Source: Denitratimonas tolerans
Lineage (GTDB): Bacteria > Pseudomonadota > Gammaproteobacteria > Xanthomonadales > Xanthomonadaceae
Assembly (NCBI RefSeq): GCF_037203605.1
Contig: NZ_JBBDHC010000007.1
Coordinates: forward strand, 115,366 to 179,365
DNA: 64,000 nucleotides
Direction: 5' to 3'
Part shown: positions 36,205 through 44,528 of the stretch, piece by piece
Numbering within the stretch: the stretch's first letter is position 1
How the letters are laid out: the number at the start of each line of letters is the position of its first letter
Notes under the pieces: generated by a model
The model's database searches: none
What the model saw: the letters and a program-made list of their open reading frames with translations, nothing else
What the model was told of the DNA's origin: nothing
Program-made: the position numbers and the translations under genes

Positions 36205-36801
36205 ATGCCGATCCAGATCCGCGAAGTGCGCGAAAGCGAGCTGGACACCGTCCTCGCCCTGAACAACGCCGCCGGGCCGAACATCCTGCCGCTGACGCTG
36301 GAACAGCTGCGATTCAGTTTCGAGGAAGCGGCCTATTTCCGCGTCGCCGAATCGGGAGGCCGCATCGTCGGTTTCCTGATCGCCTTCGACGAGAACAGCC
36401 ACTACGCCAGCAGCAACTACCGCTGGCTCAAGGCGCGCTACCCGGAATTCATCTACATCGACCGGGTCGTCATCGCCAGCGCGCAGCGCGGCGGCGGCGT
36501 CGGGCGGATCTTCTATGCCGATGTCACCAGTTTCGCCGAGGTGCGCAAGCCGCTGCTGACCTGCGAGGTGTTCCTGGAGCCGCGCAACGACATCGCCCTG
36601 GTCTTTCACGGCACCTACGGGTTTCAGGAAGTGGGGCAGCGGGTGATGGACGAAAACGGCCTGCGCGTGTCGATGCTGGTCAAGGAGCTGGGCAGCTATC
36701 AATGGGTCAAGGCGCGCTGGCTCGACGGGCCGGGCCTGCCCGACCTGCCCTGGCTGGCCGAGCGCCCGCACCGGTCGGTACACGCGGGTGAGGTGGCCTG
36801 A
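36205..36801 (+). CDS. GNAT family acetyltransferase
   Basis: The 198-residue protein has the GNAT fold: MPIQIREVRESELDTVLALN at the start, central strand FLIAFDENSHYASSNYRWLK, and the acetyl-CoA loop DRVVIASAQRGGGVGRIFY (Arg-x-x-Gly-x-Gly pattern). The C-terminal pair LTCEVFLEPRNDIALVFHGTYGFQEVGQR follows. The unusual FDExSxYxSxNYxW segment resembles an uncharacterised subgroup. The substrate is unknown. It sits 2 bases upstream of minC and is probably co-transcribed with minCDE. Whether it acts in division is not shown. Confidence 0.8.
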   Translation: MPIQIREVRESELDTVLALNNAAGPNILPLTLEQLRFSFEEAAYFRVAESGGRIVGFLIAFDENSHYASSNYRWLKARYPEFIYIDRVVIASAQRGGGVGRIFYADVTSFAEVRKPLLTCEVFLEPRNDIALVFHGTYGFQEVGQRVMDENGLRVSMLVKELGSYQWVKARWLDGPGLPDLPWLAERPHRSVHAGEVA

Positions 36802-36803
36802 GC

Positions 36804-37571
36804 ATGGCGGCACGACCCGATTACGAGCAGGCCGGTGAGCTCAAGATGGGGCAGGTCGGCATCGCCAACCTGCGGGTTCGCACCCTGGATGTGGCGCGGC
36901 TGGGCGAAGAAATGCGCGAGCGCGTCGAGCGTGCCCCCAACCTGTTTGCCCGCGCCGCGGTGGTGGTGGACTTCGGCGGCCTGTCGCAGCTGCCCGATGC
37001 CGCCGCCGCCCGCGCGCTGCTGGACGCCCTGCGCGGGGCCGGCGTGCTGCCGGTGGCGCTGGCCTACGGCACCCGGGAGATCGAGGCCTTGGCCGCGGCG
37101 CTCGGGCTGCCGCTGCTGGCCAAGTTTCGCGCCCAGTACGAGAGCGCCGGGCGGGACAGCGCGCCGCCCGCGCCTGCGGTCGCTGCCGTGGACGCACCGG
37201 TGGCACCTGCGGCTCCTGCGGTACCGGCGGCGTCGGCGTCGGCGGTTTCCCGAATGCACGCCACCCCGGTGCGCTCGGGCCAGCAGGTCTATGCGCAAGG
37301 GCGCGACCTCGTCGTCGCCGCCAGCGTCGGTGCCGGTGCCGAGGTCATTGCGGATGGCTCGGTCCACGTCTACGGCCCGCTGCGCGGCCGCGCCCTGGCC
37401 GGGGCGCAGGGGGATGAAAAAGCCCGTATATTCTGCCGCGAATTCCACGCGGAACTGGTTGCGATCGCCGGACGCTACAAGGTGATCGAGGAAGTTCCCC
37501 GGGAATTGCGCGGCAAGGCGGTGCAGGTCTGGCTGGAAGACGACAGCCTGCGCATGGCCGAGCTGACCTGA
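36804..37571 (+). CDS. minC: Septum site-determining protein MinC
   Basis: MinC inhibits FtsZ assembly away from mid-cell. The 255-residue protein has the N-terminal FtsZ-antagonist domain (about 10-110: AAVVVDFGGLSQLPDAAAAR and PVALAYGTREIEALAAALG). A Pro/Ala-rich linker (about 115-150) and the C-terminal beta-helix domain (about 155-250: RSGQQVYAQGRDLVVAASVG, EVIADGSVHVYGPLRGRALA) follow. The latter contains the MinD-binding surface. The gene is the first of minCDE on this strand. Confidence 0.94.
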   Translation: MAARPDYEQAGELKMGQVGIANLRVRTLDVARLGEEMRERVERAPNLFARAAVVVDFGGLSQLPDAAAARALLDALRGAGVLPVALAYGTREIEALAAALGLPLLAKFRAQYESAGRDSAPPAPAVAAVDAPVAPAAPAVPAASASAVSRMHATPVRSGQQVYAQGRDLVVAASVGAGAEVIADGSVHVYGPLRGRALAGAQGDEKARIFCREFHAELVAIAGRYKVIEEVPRELRGKAVQVWLEDDSLRMAELT

Positions 37572-37662
37572 TGCCGGCTGGCGCACCCGACCCGCGGCAG
37601 CGTCGCCCACCGGGCCATCGCTCCCGTGCCACCATCCATCCGATCCAACGGAGAGCTTCCCT

Positions 37663-38472
37663 TTGACCCAGATCATCGTCGTTACGTCCGGAAAGGGCGG
37701 CGTGGGCAAGACCACCACCAGCGCCAGCCTGGCCTGCGGCCTGGCCCGGCGCGGCAAGAAGACCGCCGTCATCGATTTCGACGTGGGCTTGCGCAACCTC
37801 GACCTCATCATGGGCTGCGAGCGCCGCGTGGTGTATGACTTCGTCAACGTCATCGCCGGCGATTGCACCCTGAAGCAGGCGCTGATCCGCGACAAGCGTC
37901 TCGACAATCTCTACGTGCTGGCCGCCTCCCAGACCCGCGACAAGGACGCCCTCACCCAGGACGGCGTCGAGCGCGTGCTCAAGGAGCTGGCCGACGACGG
38001 CTTCGACTACATCGTCTGCGATTCCCCCGCCGGCATCGAGCGCGGCGCATTCCTGGCCATGTACTTCGCCGACATCGCGGTCGTCGTGGTCAATCCCGAA
38101 GTGTCCTCGGTGCGCGACTCCGACCGCATCCTTGGCCTCCTGGCCGCCAAGACGCGCAAGGCCGAGCAGGGCGACAAGATCAAGGACAGCCTGCTGCTGA
38201 CGCGCTACAACCCGGCGCGGGTCGAGACCGGCGAGATGCTCTCGATCAAGGACGTCGAGGAAATCCTCGGCATCGCGGTGCTGGGCGTGATCCCGGAATC
38301 GTCGGACGTGCTCAATGCCTCCAACAAGGGCGAGCCGGTGATCCTGGACGTGGAGTCGCCCGCCGCGCAGGCCTACGAGGATGCCGTGGCGCGGCTGCTG
38401 GGCGAGGATCGCCCGCTGCGCTTCACCCAGGTCGAGAAGAAGGGCTTCTTCTCCAAGCTGTTCGGAGGCTGA
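37663..38472 (+). CDS. minD: Septum site-determining ATPase MinD
   Basis: MinD is the membrane-binding ATPase of the Min oscillator. The 269-residue protein starts (TTG) TQIIVVTSGKGGVGKTTTSA, with the deviant Walker A KGGVGKTT. It has switch region DFDVGLRNLDLIMGCERR and the C-terminal amphipathic membrane helix KKGFFSKLFGG. The start codon is TTG at 37663-37665, preceded by GGAGAGC; no ATG or GTG fits the conserved N-terminus. There are 91 bases after minC and 4 before minE. Confidence 0.96.
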   Translation: MTQIIVVTSGKGGVGKTTTSASLACGLARRGKKTAVIDFDVGLRNLDLIMGCERRVVYDFVNVIAGDCTLKQALIRDKRLDNLYVLAASQTRDKDALTQDGVERVLKELADDGFDYIVCDSPAGIERGAFLAMYFADIAVVVVNPEVSSVRDSDRILGLLAAKTRKAEQGDKIKDSLLLTRYNPARVETGEMLSIKDVEEILGIAVLGVIPESSDVLNASNKGEPVILDVESPAAQAYEDAVARLLGEDRPLRFTQVEKKGFFSKLFGG

Positions 38473-38476
38473 TCTG

Positions 38477-38749
38477 ATGGGTCTGTTCGATTTTCTGCGA
38501 CCGAAGAAGGACACCGCCAGCATCGCGCGCGAGCGGCTGCGCATCATCGTCTCGCAGGAGCGCAGCGCGCGCGGCGGGCCGGACTACCTGCCGCTGCTGC
38601 GGCGCGAATTGCTGGAAGTGATCCGCAAGTACGTGAGCGTGGATCTGGAGGCGGTGAAGGTCGACCTGGTGCGCGACGGCGAGCACGAGGTGCTGGACAT
38701 CTCGGTTTCGCTGGCCGAGCGCCAGGGCGAGGATCCGGCGCAAGCCTGA
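38477..38749 (+). CDS. minE: Cell division topological specificity factor MinE
   Basis: The 90-residue protein starts MGLFDFLRPKKDTASIARER, the membrane-targeting and MinD-activating helix. The anti-MinCD region LRIIVSQERSARGGPDYLP and a beta/alpha topological domain (LEVIRKYVSVDLEAVKVDLV, EVLDISVSL) follow. It stimulates MinD ATPase and drives the oscillation. Size and order are canonical. Confidence 0.95.
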   Translation: MGLFDFLRPKKDTASIARERLRIIVSQERSARGGPDYLPLLRRELLEVIRKYVSVDLEAVKVDLVRDGEHEVLDISVSLAERQGEDPAQA

Positions 38750-38774
38750 TGCCGGCGTTCCGGGCCGTGGCGCG

Positions 38775-39296
38775 GTGAGCGCCGCCGATTTTGCTGCGGG
38801 CGATGGCACGCCCGAGGTTCTGCGCATCGCCCGGATCGACGCCGCGGCGCTGGCGCACCTTCTGGCCGGCTTCGGGCTGGAAGTCATACAGGTGCCGGAC
38901 GGGGCCGCGATTCCCGGCAGCTACTGGGGCGCGCCCGAGGCCGGCGTGATCGGTCATCGGGTCTACCTGCGCGGCGACACGCCCGTGCACTCGGCCCTGC
39001 ACGAAGCCTGCCACCTCATCGTGTTGCCGCCCGAGCGGCGCGCCCAGGTGCATACCGACGCCACCGATTCGATCGCCGAGGAGGACGCCACCTGCTACCT
39101 GCAGATCCTTCTGGCCGAGCGCCTGCCCGGTGTCGGCAGCGCGCGCCTGATGGCCGACATGGACGCCTGGGGCTACACCTTCCGCCTCGGTTCGGCGCGC
39201 GCCTGGTTCGAGCGCGATGCCGCGGACGCGCGGGACTGGCTGCGTGCGAGTCATCTGGGCGGGCGCGACGAAAAGCACGGTTTGTCAGGTGTTTGA
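38775..39296 (+). CDS. Uncharacterised protein with HExxH-like metal motif
   Basis: I do not recognise this 173-residue protein as a named family. It starts at GTG 38775. It contains HSALHEACHLIVL, with HEACH at residues 76-80, a zincin-type HExxH motif. Acidic residues in SIAEEDATCYLQ (about 99-110) could supply a third metal ligand 22-23 residues later. No signal peptide or membrane segment is visible. It follows minE by 25 bases on the same strand and may be the last gene of that operon. A small metalloprotease or metal-binding protein is possible. Key residues of a known peptidase family were not otherwise identifiable. Confidence 0.65.
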   Translation: MSAADFAAGDGTPEVLRIARIDAAALAHLLAGFGLEVIQVPDGAAIPGSYWGAPEAGVIGHRVYLRGDTPVHSALHEACHLIVLPPERRAQVHTDATDSIAEEDATCYLQILLAERLPGVGSARLMADMDAWGYTFRLGSARAWFERDAADARDWLRASHLGGRDEKHGLSGV

Positions 39297-39304
39297 CCGG
39301 ACAT

Positions 39305-39318
39305 TTGCGCTGGATCAA
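39305..39318 (+). promoter_or_regulatory. Candidate FNR box upstream of the di-iron protein gene
   Basis: TTGCGCTGGATCAA fits TTGAT-N4-ATCAA with the right half perfect and the left half matching three of five bases. Its centre is about 63 bases before the ATG at 39375. The downstream gene encodes an oxygen-binding di-iron protein, and an fnr gene is in the same window, which makes the site plausible. A half-site match can occur by chance. Confidence 0.4.
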
Positions 39319-39374
39319 ATCGCGGATCGCGCCGCTCGCAACAATGGTCGGGTTCTTTTTCGGCGTATTACTCC

Positions 39375-40148
39375 ATGGCACATGTTCTTTTCGAAAGCGG
39401 CGATCATCGCTGCATGGTGTTCAACGACCTGGTCCGCAGCGATGACGGCATCCAGGCCAACCAGTTCCTCATCACCCGCGGCCGGACTTCGGCCCTGCTC
39501 GATCCGGGCGGTGGGCTCCTCTACACGCCGCTGTCGCTGGCGGTGGCCCGCCATGTTCCGCTCAAGGATCTGACCTGGATCCTGGCCTCGCACCAGGATC
39601 CGGACATCATCGGGGCCGCCGATCGCTGGCTGATGTATACCTCCGCGGTCCTGGTCTGCTCCAGGCTCTGGGGCCGGTTCGTGCCCCATACCGTCCCGAG
39701 CTACCAGCAGAACGCCCATGCCGACCGCTACATGTTGCTGCCCGACGAGGGCGGGCGCATCCCGATGGGCGACAGCCATCTGCTGGCGCTGCCGGCCCAT
39801 TTCCTGCACTCGGTGGGAAACTTCAGTTTCTACGATCCGGTCAGCCGCATCCTGTTTTCCGGCGATGTCGGTTCTTCGATGATTTCCAGCGGGGAGGAGT
39901 ACCGCGCGGTCGAGGATCTCTCCTCCGTGCTCCCGAGGATGGAAGGCTTCCATCGGCGCTACATGGTCTCGCGCCGGGTTGCCCGGCTGTGGTCCGCCAT
40001 GGTGCGCAGCATCGACCCGGTGCTGATCGTGCCCCAGCACGGCCTGCCGCTGCGCGGCAAGGCGATCGGCGATTTTCTCGACTGGCTTTCCGGACTGGAG
40101 TGCGGCATCGACCTGATGGGTCCGGAGCACTACCGCGTGCCGTACTGA
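39375..40148 (+). CDS. Oxygen-binding di-iron (flavodiiron-type) metallo-beta-lactamase fold protein
   Basis: The 257-residue protein has the MBL fold of flavodiiron proteins without the flavodoxin domain. Candidate ligands in order are H73, D75 and D77 in SHQDPDIIG, H145 in HFLHSVGNFSFYD, D164 in LFSGDVG and H222 in VPQHGLPL. The spacing 145-164 matches the His146-Asp165 pair of flavodiiron proteins. Stand-alone forms bind O2 or NO and serve as sensors or reductases. It needs an external electron donor for catalysis, and none is encoded nearby. The promoter region contains an FNR-like site. Confidence 0.8.
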   Translation: MAHVLFESGDHRCMVFNDLVRSDDGIQANQFLITRGRTSALLDPGGGLLYTPLSLAVARHVPLKDLTWILASHQDPDIIGAADRWLMYTSAVLVCSRLWGRFVPHTVPSYQQNAHADRYMLLPDEGGRIPMGDSHLLALPAHFLHSVGNFSFYDPVSRILFSGDVGSSMISSGEEYRAVEDLSSVLPRMEGFHRRYMVSRRVARLWSAMVRSIDPVLIVPQHGLPLRGKAIGDFLDWLSGLECGIDLMGPEHYRVPY

Positions 40149-40186
40149 GAACCCGGGCGCGATCGCTGGTTCCGGGGCGCGCTTCA

Positions 40187-40212
40187 CGCCATCCGGGGGC
40201 CGCCGGATGGCG
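40187..40212 (+). terminator. Hairpin after the di-iron protein gene
   Basis: CGCCATCCG (40187-40195) and CGGATGGCG (40204-40212) pair perfectly across an 8-base loop, 39 bases past the stop at 40148. No T-run follows. It may terminate transcription or mark the operon boundary. Confidence 0.45.
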
Positions 40213-40258
40213 CTGCGGCCCATGACCGATCACCCATGCGCGGCGCGCGTGGTGCCCG

Positions 40259-40264
40259 TAGAAT
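40259..40264 (+). promoter_or_regulatory. Candidate -10 element for the RND efflux operon
   Basis: TAGAAT in the context CCCGTAGAATCGGG lies 34 bases before the TTG start at 40298. The same TAGAAT hexamer is seen before groES, folK and the folK fragment. Confidence 0.4.
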
Positions 40265-40297
40265 CGGGCGGATCGGCGTTCTTTCGGGTGAACTGTC

Positions 40298-41380
40298 TTG
40301 TCTGATGTCCAAAGGCCGTGGCCGGCCACCTCTACGCGATTCCTGCTCGCTGCCGGGCTCTTGGCGGCCGTGCTGGGGCCTGCCGGCTGCGGCCGTGACG
40401 GCGCGCAGGGTCCGCAGGGTGGGCTCCAAGCCGCGGTGGTCACGGCCGGCACGGTCGTGATGACCGACTGGCAGGACGAAATCCAGGCGCTGGGTACGGC
40501 GCAGGCCAACGAGTCGGTGACGCTGACCTCCAAGGTCAGCGAAACCGTGACGCGGGTGAACTTCCAGGACGGCGACTTCGTCGAGGCGGGCGCGGTGCTG
40601 GTCGATCTTTCCGGGCGCGCCGAAGTGGCGCAGCTGGAAGCCGCCCAGGCCACCTTCGTGGAGGCCAGCAAGCAGTATGACCGGCTCGCCGAACTGGTGA
40701 AGCAGGGCACGATCCCGCGCAGCCAGCTCGATACCCAGATCGCGGTGCGCGACGCCGCCCGCGCGCGCGCCGATGCGATCCGCGCGGCGCTGGCCGATCG
40801 CATCATCAGCGCGCCGTTTGCCGGCGTGCTCGGCTTCCGCCGGGTCAGCCCCGGTGCGCTGGTGACGCCGGGCACCGTCATCACCACGCTCGACGACATC
40901 CGCACCATCAAGCTCGACTTCCCGGTGCCGGAAGCCTATCTGGGACAGATCGGGGTCGGGCAGGTCGTGCGAGCGCAAAGCGCCGCGTTCACCCAGGCCA
41001 TGTTCGAAGGACGGGTGACGGCGGTAGGTTCGCGCGTCGATCCCCTGACCCGCGCGGTGACCGTGCGCGCCGAACTGCCCAATCCCGAGAGCCAGCTGCG
41101 GCCCGGGATGCTGCTGACGGTGCGCCTGATGCAACCGCTGCGGCGCGCGCTGACGGTGCCGGAAATCGCGGTCGAACAGGTCGGCACGCGCGCCTATCTC
41201 TATCGCATCCTGCCCGACGACACGGTGGAGCAGGCCGACGTCGAGCTGGGTGCGCGCCGCCGCGGCGAGGTGGAAGTGCGCGCGGGCGTGGCCGAGGGCG
41301 ACCGCATCGTGGTGGAAGGCACGGTGAAGCTGCGCCCGGGCGCGCGCGTGCGCGTGGTGGCACCGGAGGCGCAGCCGTGA
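40298..41380 (+). CDS. RND efflux periplasmic adaptor (membrane fusion protein)
   Basis: The 360-residue protein has an N-terminal export signal with a possible lipidation site at LGPAGCGRD (a Cys near residue 31, though Pro at -3 is not canonical). The adaptor order is a beta-barrel start (VVMTDWQDEIQALGTAQA), a lipoyl half VTRVNFQDGDFVEAGAVLVDL, an alpha hairpin (about 110-165) and the second lipoyl half RIISAPFAGVLGFRRVSPGALV. Barrel and membrane-proximal domains follow. The start codon appears to be TTG at 40298. It is followed 28 bases later by the RND pump gene. No outer-membrane channel gene is present here. Confidence 0.9.
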   Translation: MSDVQRPWPATSTRFLLAAGLLAAVLGPAGCGRDGAQGPQGGLQAAVVTAGTVVMTDWQDEIQALGTAQANESVTLTSKVSETVTRVNFQDGDFVEAGAVLVDLSGRAEVAQLEAAQATFVEASKQYDRLAELVKQGTIPRSQLDTQIAVRDAARARADAIRAALADRIISAPFAGVLGFRRVSPGALVTPGTVITTLDDIRTIKLDFPVPEAYLGQIGVGQVVRAQSAAFTQAMFEGRVTAVGSRVDPLTRAVTVRAELPNPESQLRPGMLLTVRLMQPLRRALTVPEIAVEQVGTRAYLYRILPDDTVEQADVELGARRRGEVEVRAGVAEGDRIVVEGTVKLRPGARVRVVAPEAQP

Positions 41381-41408
41381 AGGCACCGCGGCCCCGGAGG
41401 CACGCGCC

Positions 41409-44400
41409 GTGCTGATCTCCGACCTGTCGATCCGGCGCCCGGTGCTTGCCACCGTGATGAGCCTGCTGCTGATCGCGATGGGCCTCATGGCCTTCACCCG
41501 CCTGACGCTGCGCGAGCTGCCGGCGATCGACCCGCCGGTGGTATCGGTGAGCGTGAGCTATCCGGGCGCTTCGGCCGCCGTGGTGGAGAGCCGTGTCACC
41601 CAGATCCTGGAAGATGCCGTGTCCGGCATCGAGGGCGTGGAGACGCTGGAATCGCGCAGCGCCAACGGCCGCTCCAGCCTGACCATCGAGTTTTCCCTGC
41701 AGCGCGACATCGAGGCCGCCGCGAACGACGTGCGCGATGCCATCAGCCGGGTGCTCAGCCGTCTGCCGCAGGAGGCCGATCCGCCGCGCGTGGAGAAGGT
41801 CGAGGCCGACGCCGACGCCATCCTGTGGCTCAACATGAGCTCCACCACGATGGACACGCTGGAGCTGACCGACTACGCCAACCGTTACATCGTGGACCAG
41901 CTCTCGGCGCTCGACGGCGTGGCCAACGTCATGATCGGCGGCCAGCAGCGCTATGCGATGCGGATCTGGCTGGACCGCGAGGCGCTGGCGGCGCGCGGCC
42001 TGACCGTGGTCGACATCGAGGACGCGCTGCGGCGCGAGAACGTGGAGCTGCCGGCCGGGCGGATCGAGTCGGCCGAGCGCGACTTCACCCTGCGCATGGC
42101 GCGCAGCTACATGGACCCCGCGGATTTCGCCGCACTGGTGCTGCGCAAGGGTGACGACGGCTATCTGGTGCGGCTGGGCGACGTGGCGCAGGTGGAGCGC
42201 GCCTCCACCGAGCGGCGCTCCTATTACCGCAGCAACGGGCAGGCCAACCTCGGCCTTGGCATTGTCAAGACGTCGACCGCCAATGCGCTCGACGTGGCGC
42301 GCGCGGCGCGCGCCGAGGCCGAACGCATCCAGGGTGCCTTGCCCGAGGGCGTGAGCATCTTCGTGGCCTTCGACAACACCGTGTTCATCGAGGCGGCGGT
42401 GGATCGGGTGTACTGGACACTGCTCGAGGCGCTGGCGCTGGTGCTGGTGGTGATCTTCCTGTTCCTGGGCAGCCTGCGCGCGGCGATCGTGCCCGCGGTG
42501 ACGGTGCCGGTGTGCCTGGTCTCGGCGTTCATCGCGCTGTATGCGTTCGGCTTTTCCATCAATCTGCTGACCCTGCTGGCGCTGGTGCTGTGCATCGGGC
42601 TGGTGGTGGACGATGCCATCGTGGTGCTGGAAAACATCCAGCGCCGCTGCGACCTGGGCGAGCCGCCGCTGGTGGCGGCGATCCGCGGCACCCGTCAGGT
42701 CGGCTTCGCCGTAATCGCGACCACCGCGGTGCTGGTCGCGGTGTTCCTGCCGGTGGGATTCATGGAGGGCAACACCGGGCGGTTGTTCCGCGAGCTGTCG
42801 GTGGCGCTGGCCGCCGCCATTGCGATCTCGGCCTTCGTCGCGCTCACCCTGACCCCGATGATGTCCTCCAAGCTGGTGCGTCCGCACGGCCAGGCGCGCG
42901 GCCTCATCGGCGTGATCAACCGGCTGCTCGAGCGCGTGGCGCGCGCCTATCGCGGCCAGGTCGAGCGCACCAGCCGCAAGCCGCTGCTGTTCGCCCTGGT
43001 CATGCTCGGCGCGCTCGGTGCCAGCCTCCTCATCGCCCAGCGCGTGCCGAGCGAACTGGCACCGATGGAGGATCGCGGTGCCTTCTTCATCTCCGTTGCC
43101 GGTCCGGAAGGAGCCGGCTACGACTACACCGTGCAGCAGATCGGCAAGGTCGAGCGTGCGCTGGCTCCCTTTCTCGGCGAAGGCCAGCCGCTGGAGCGGG
43201 TCAACACCCGCGCCCCGGCCGGCTGGGGCGGCAGCGAGGAAATGCACACCGGCATGGCGATCGTGTTCCTGAAGGACTGGCAGGATCGCAGCGTCACCAC
43301 CACCGAGGTGGTGGAGCAGATTCGCCCGAAGCTCGCCGAAATCCCCGGCGTGCGCGCGTTTCCCTCGGTCCGGACGGGTTTGGTGCGCAGCCGCGGCCAG
43401 CCCTTCAGCGTGGTGCTGGGCGGGCCGGATTACGAGGAGCTGGCGCAGTGGCGCGACCGCATCCTGGCGCGCGCCGAGGAGAATCCGGGCCTGGTCGCGG
43501 TGGACTCGGACTACAAGGAGACCCGGCCGCAGCTGCGGGTGCAGGTGGATCGGTCGCGCGCCGCCGATCTGGGCATTTCGGTGCAGGAGATCGGCCGCAC
43601 CCTGGAGAGCCTGATGGGCTCGCGCCGCGTCACCACCTACGTCGATGCGGGCGAGGAATACGACGTGATCGTGCAGGCACGCACGCAGGATCGCGGCGCG
43701 CCGGTCGACCTGGAGAACATCCACGTGCGCGCCCGCGGCGGTGCCCTGGTGCCGCTGTCGAGCGTGGTCACGCTCTCCGAAATTGCCGAGCCGGGCGCGC
43801 TCAACCGATTCAACCGCCTGCGTGCCATCACCATTTCCGCCGCCGTGTCGCCCGATTACACCCTGGGCGAAGCCATCGAATGGGTCAAGCAGGTGGCCGC
43901 CGAAGAGCTGCCCGACATCGCCCAGATCGACTTCAAGGGAGAGTCGCGCGAGTACATGAAGGCCGGCGGCGCGGTGCTGTTCACCTTCGCCATGGCGCTC
44001 TTGATCGTGTACCTGGTGCTGGCCGCGCAGTTCGAGAGCTTCATCCACCCGGTGGTGATCATGCTGACCGTGCCCCTGGCGGTACTGGGCGCGCTGATCG
44101 GCCTGTGGGTCACGGGCGGCTCGCTCAACCTCTTCAGCCAGATCGGCATCGTGATGCTGGTGGGGCTGGCGGCCAAGAACGGCATCCTGATCGTCGAATT
44201 CGCCAACCAGCTGCGCGACGAGGGCCGCAGCATCGACGAGGCCATCGCCGAGTCGGCCTCGATTCGCCTGCGCCCGATCCTGATGACCTCGATCGCAACG
44301 ATCATGGGCGCGGTGCCGCTGGTGGCCGCCGGCGGCCCGGGTTCGGCCAGCCGCGCCACGATCGGCGTGGTGGTGATCTTCGGCGTGGCCTTCTCGACCC

Positions 44401-44528
44401 TGCTCTCGCTCTACGTGGTGCCGGCCTTCTATCGGCTGCTGGCGCGCTACACCGGCTCGCCCGAGGCGCTGGCGCGCAAGATCGAGAAACTGGAAGAAAC
44501 CACGCCGGTCGTCGGAGGAAGCGCATGA
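41409..44528 (+). CDS. RND family efflux pump (AcrB/MexF-like, HAE1 type)
   Basis: The 1039-residue inner-membrane pump has 12 membrane helices and two large periplasmic loops. Markers include the first helix (PVLATVMSLLLIAMGLMAFTR), PGASAAVVESRVTQILEDAV and the proton-relay Asp pair in LCIGLVVDDAIVVLENIQRR (about 395-410). GFMEGNTGRLFRELSVALA, ATIMGAVPLV and VGLAAKNGILIVEFANQL are also present. It exports drugs or other amphipathic molecules using the proton gradient with the adjacent adaptor. It starts at GTG 41409. Its stop overlaps the next gene (ATGA). The substrate cannot be inferred. Confidence 0.93.
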   Translation: MLISDLSIRRPVLATVMSLLLIAMGLMAFTRLTLRELPAIDPPVVSVSVSYPGASAAVVESRVTQILEDAVSGIEGVETLESRSANGRSSLTIEFSLQRDIEAAANDVRDAISRVLSRLPQEADPPRVEKVEADADAILWLNMSSTTMDTLELTDYANRYIVDQLSALDGVANVMIGGQQRYAMRIWLDREALAARGLTVVDIEDALRRENVELPAGRIESAERDFTLRMARSYMDPADFAALVLRKGDDGYLVRLGDVAQVERASTERRSYYRSNGQANLGLGIVKTSTANALDVARAARAEAERIQGALPEGVSIFVAFDNTVFIEAAVDRVYWTLLEALALVLVVIFLFLGSLRAAIVPAVTVPVCLVSAFIALYAFGFSINLLTLLALVLCIGLVVDDAIVVLENIQRRCDLGEPPLVAAIRGTRQVGFAVIATTAVLVAVFLPVGFMEGNTGRLFRELSVALAAAIAISAFVALTLTPMMSSKLVRPHGQARGLIGVINRLLERVARAYRGQVERTSRKPLLFALVMLGALGASLLIAQRVPSELAPMEDRGAFFISVAGPEGAGYDYTVQQIGKVERALAPFLGEGQPLERVNTRAPAGWGGSEEMHTGMAIVFLKDWQDRSVTTTEVVEQIRPKLAEIPGVRAFPSVRTGLVRSRGQPFSVVLGGPDYEELAQWRDRILARAEENPGLVAVDSDYKETRPQLRVQVDRSRAADLGISVQEIGRTLESLMGSRRVTTYVDAGEEYDVIVQARTQDRGAPVDLENIHVRARGGALVPLSSVVTLSEIAEPGALNRFNRLRAITISAAVSPDYTLGEAIEWVKQVAAEELPDIAQIDFKGESREYMKAGGAVLFTFAMALLIVYLVLAAQFESFIHPVVIMLTVPLAVLGALIGLWVTGGSLNLFSQIGIVMLVGLAAKNGILIVEFANQLRDEGRSIDEAIAESASIRLRPILMTSIATIMGAVPLVAAGGPGSASRATIGVVVIFGVAFSTLLSLYVVPAFYRLLARYTGSPEALARKIEKLEETTPVVGGSA

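Noticed and set aside
42512..44524. Upstream extension of the RNA methyltransferase frame inside the RND gene
   Set aside because: No methyltransferase sequence upstream of 44525; the region is the pump gene in another frame.
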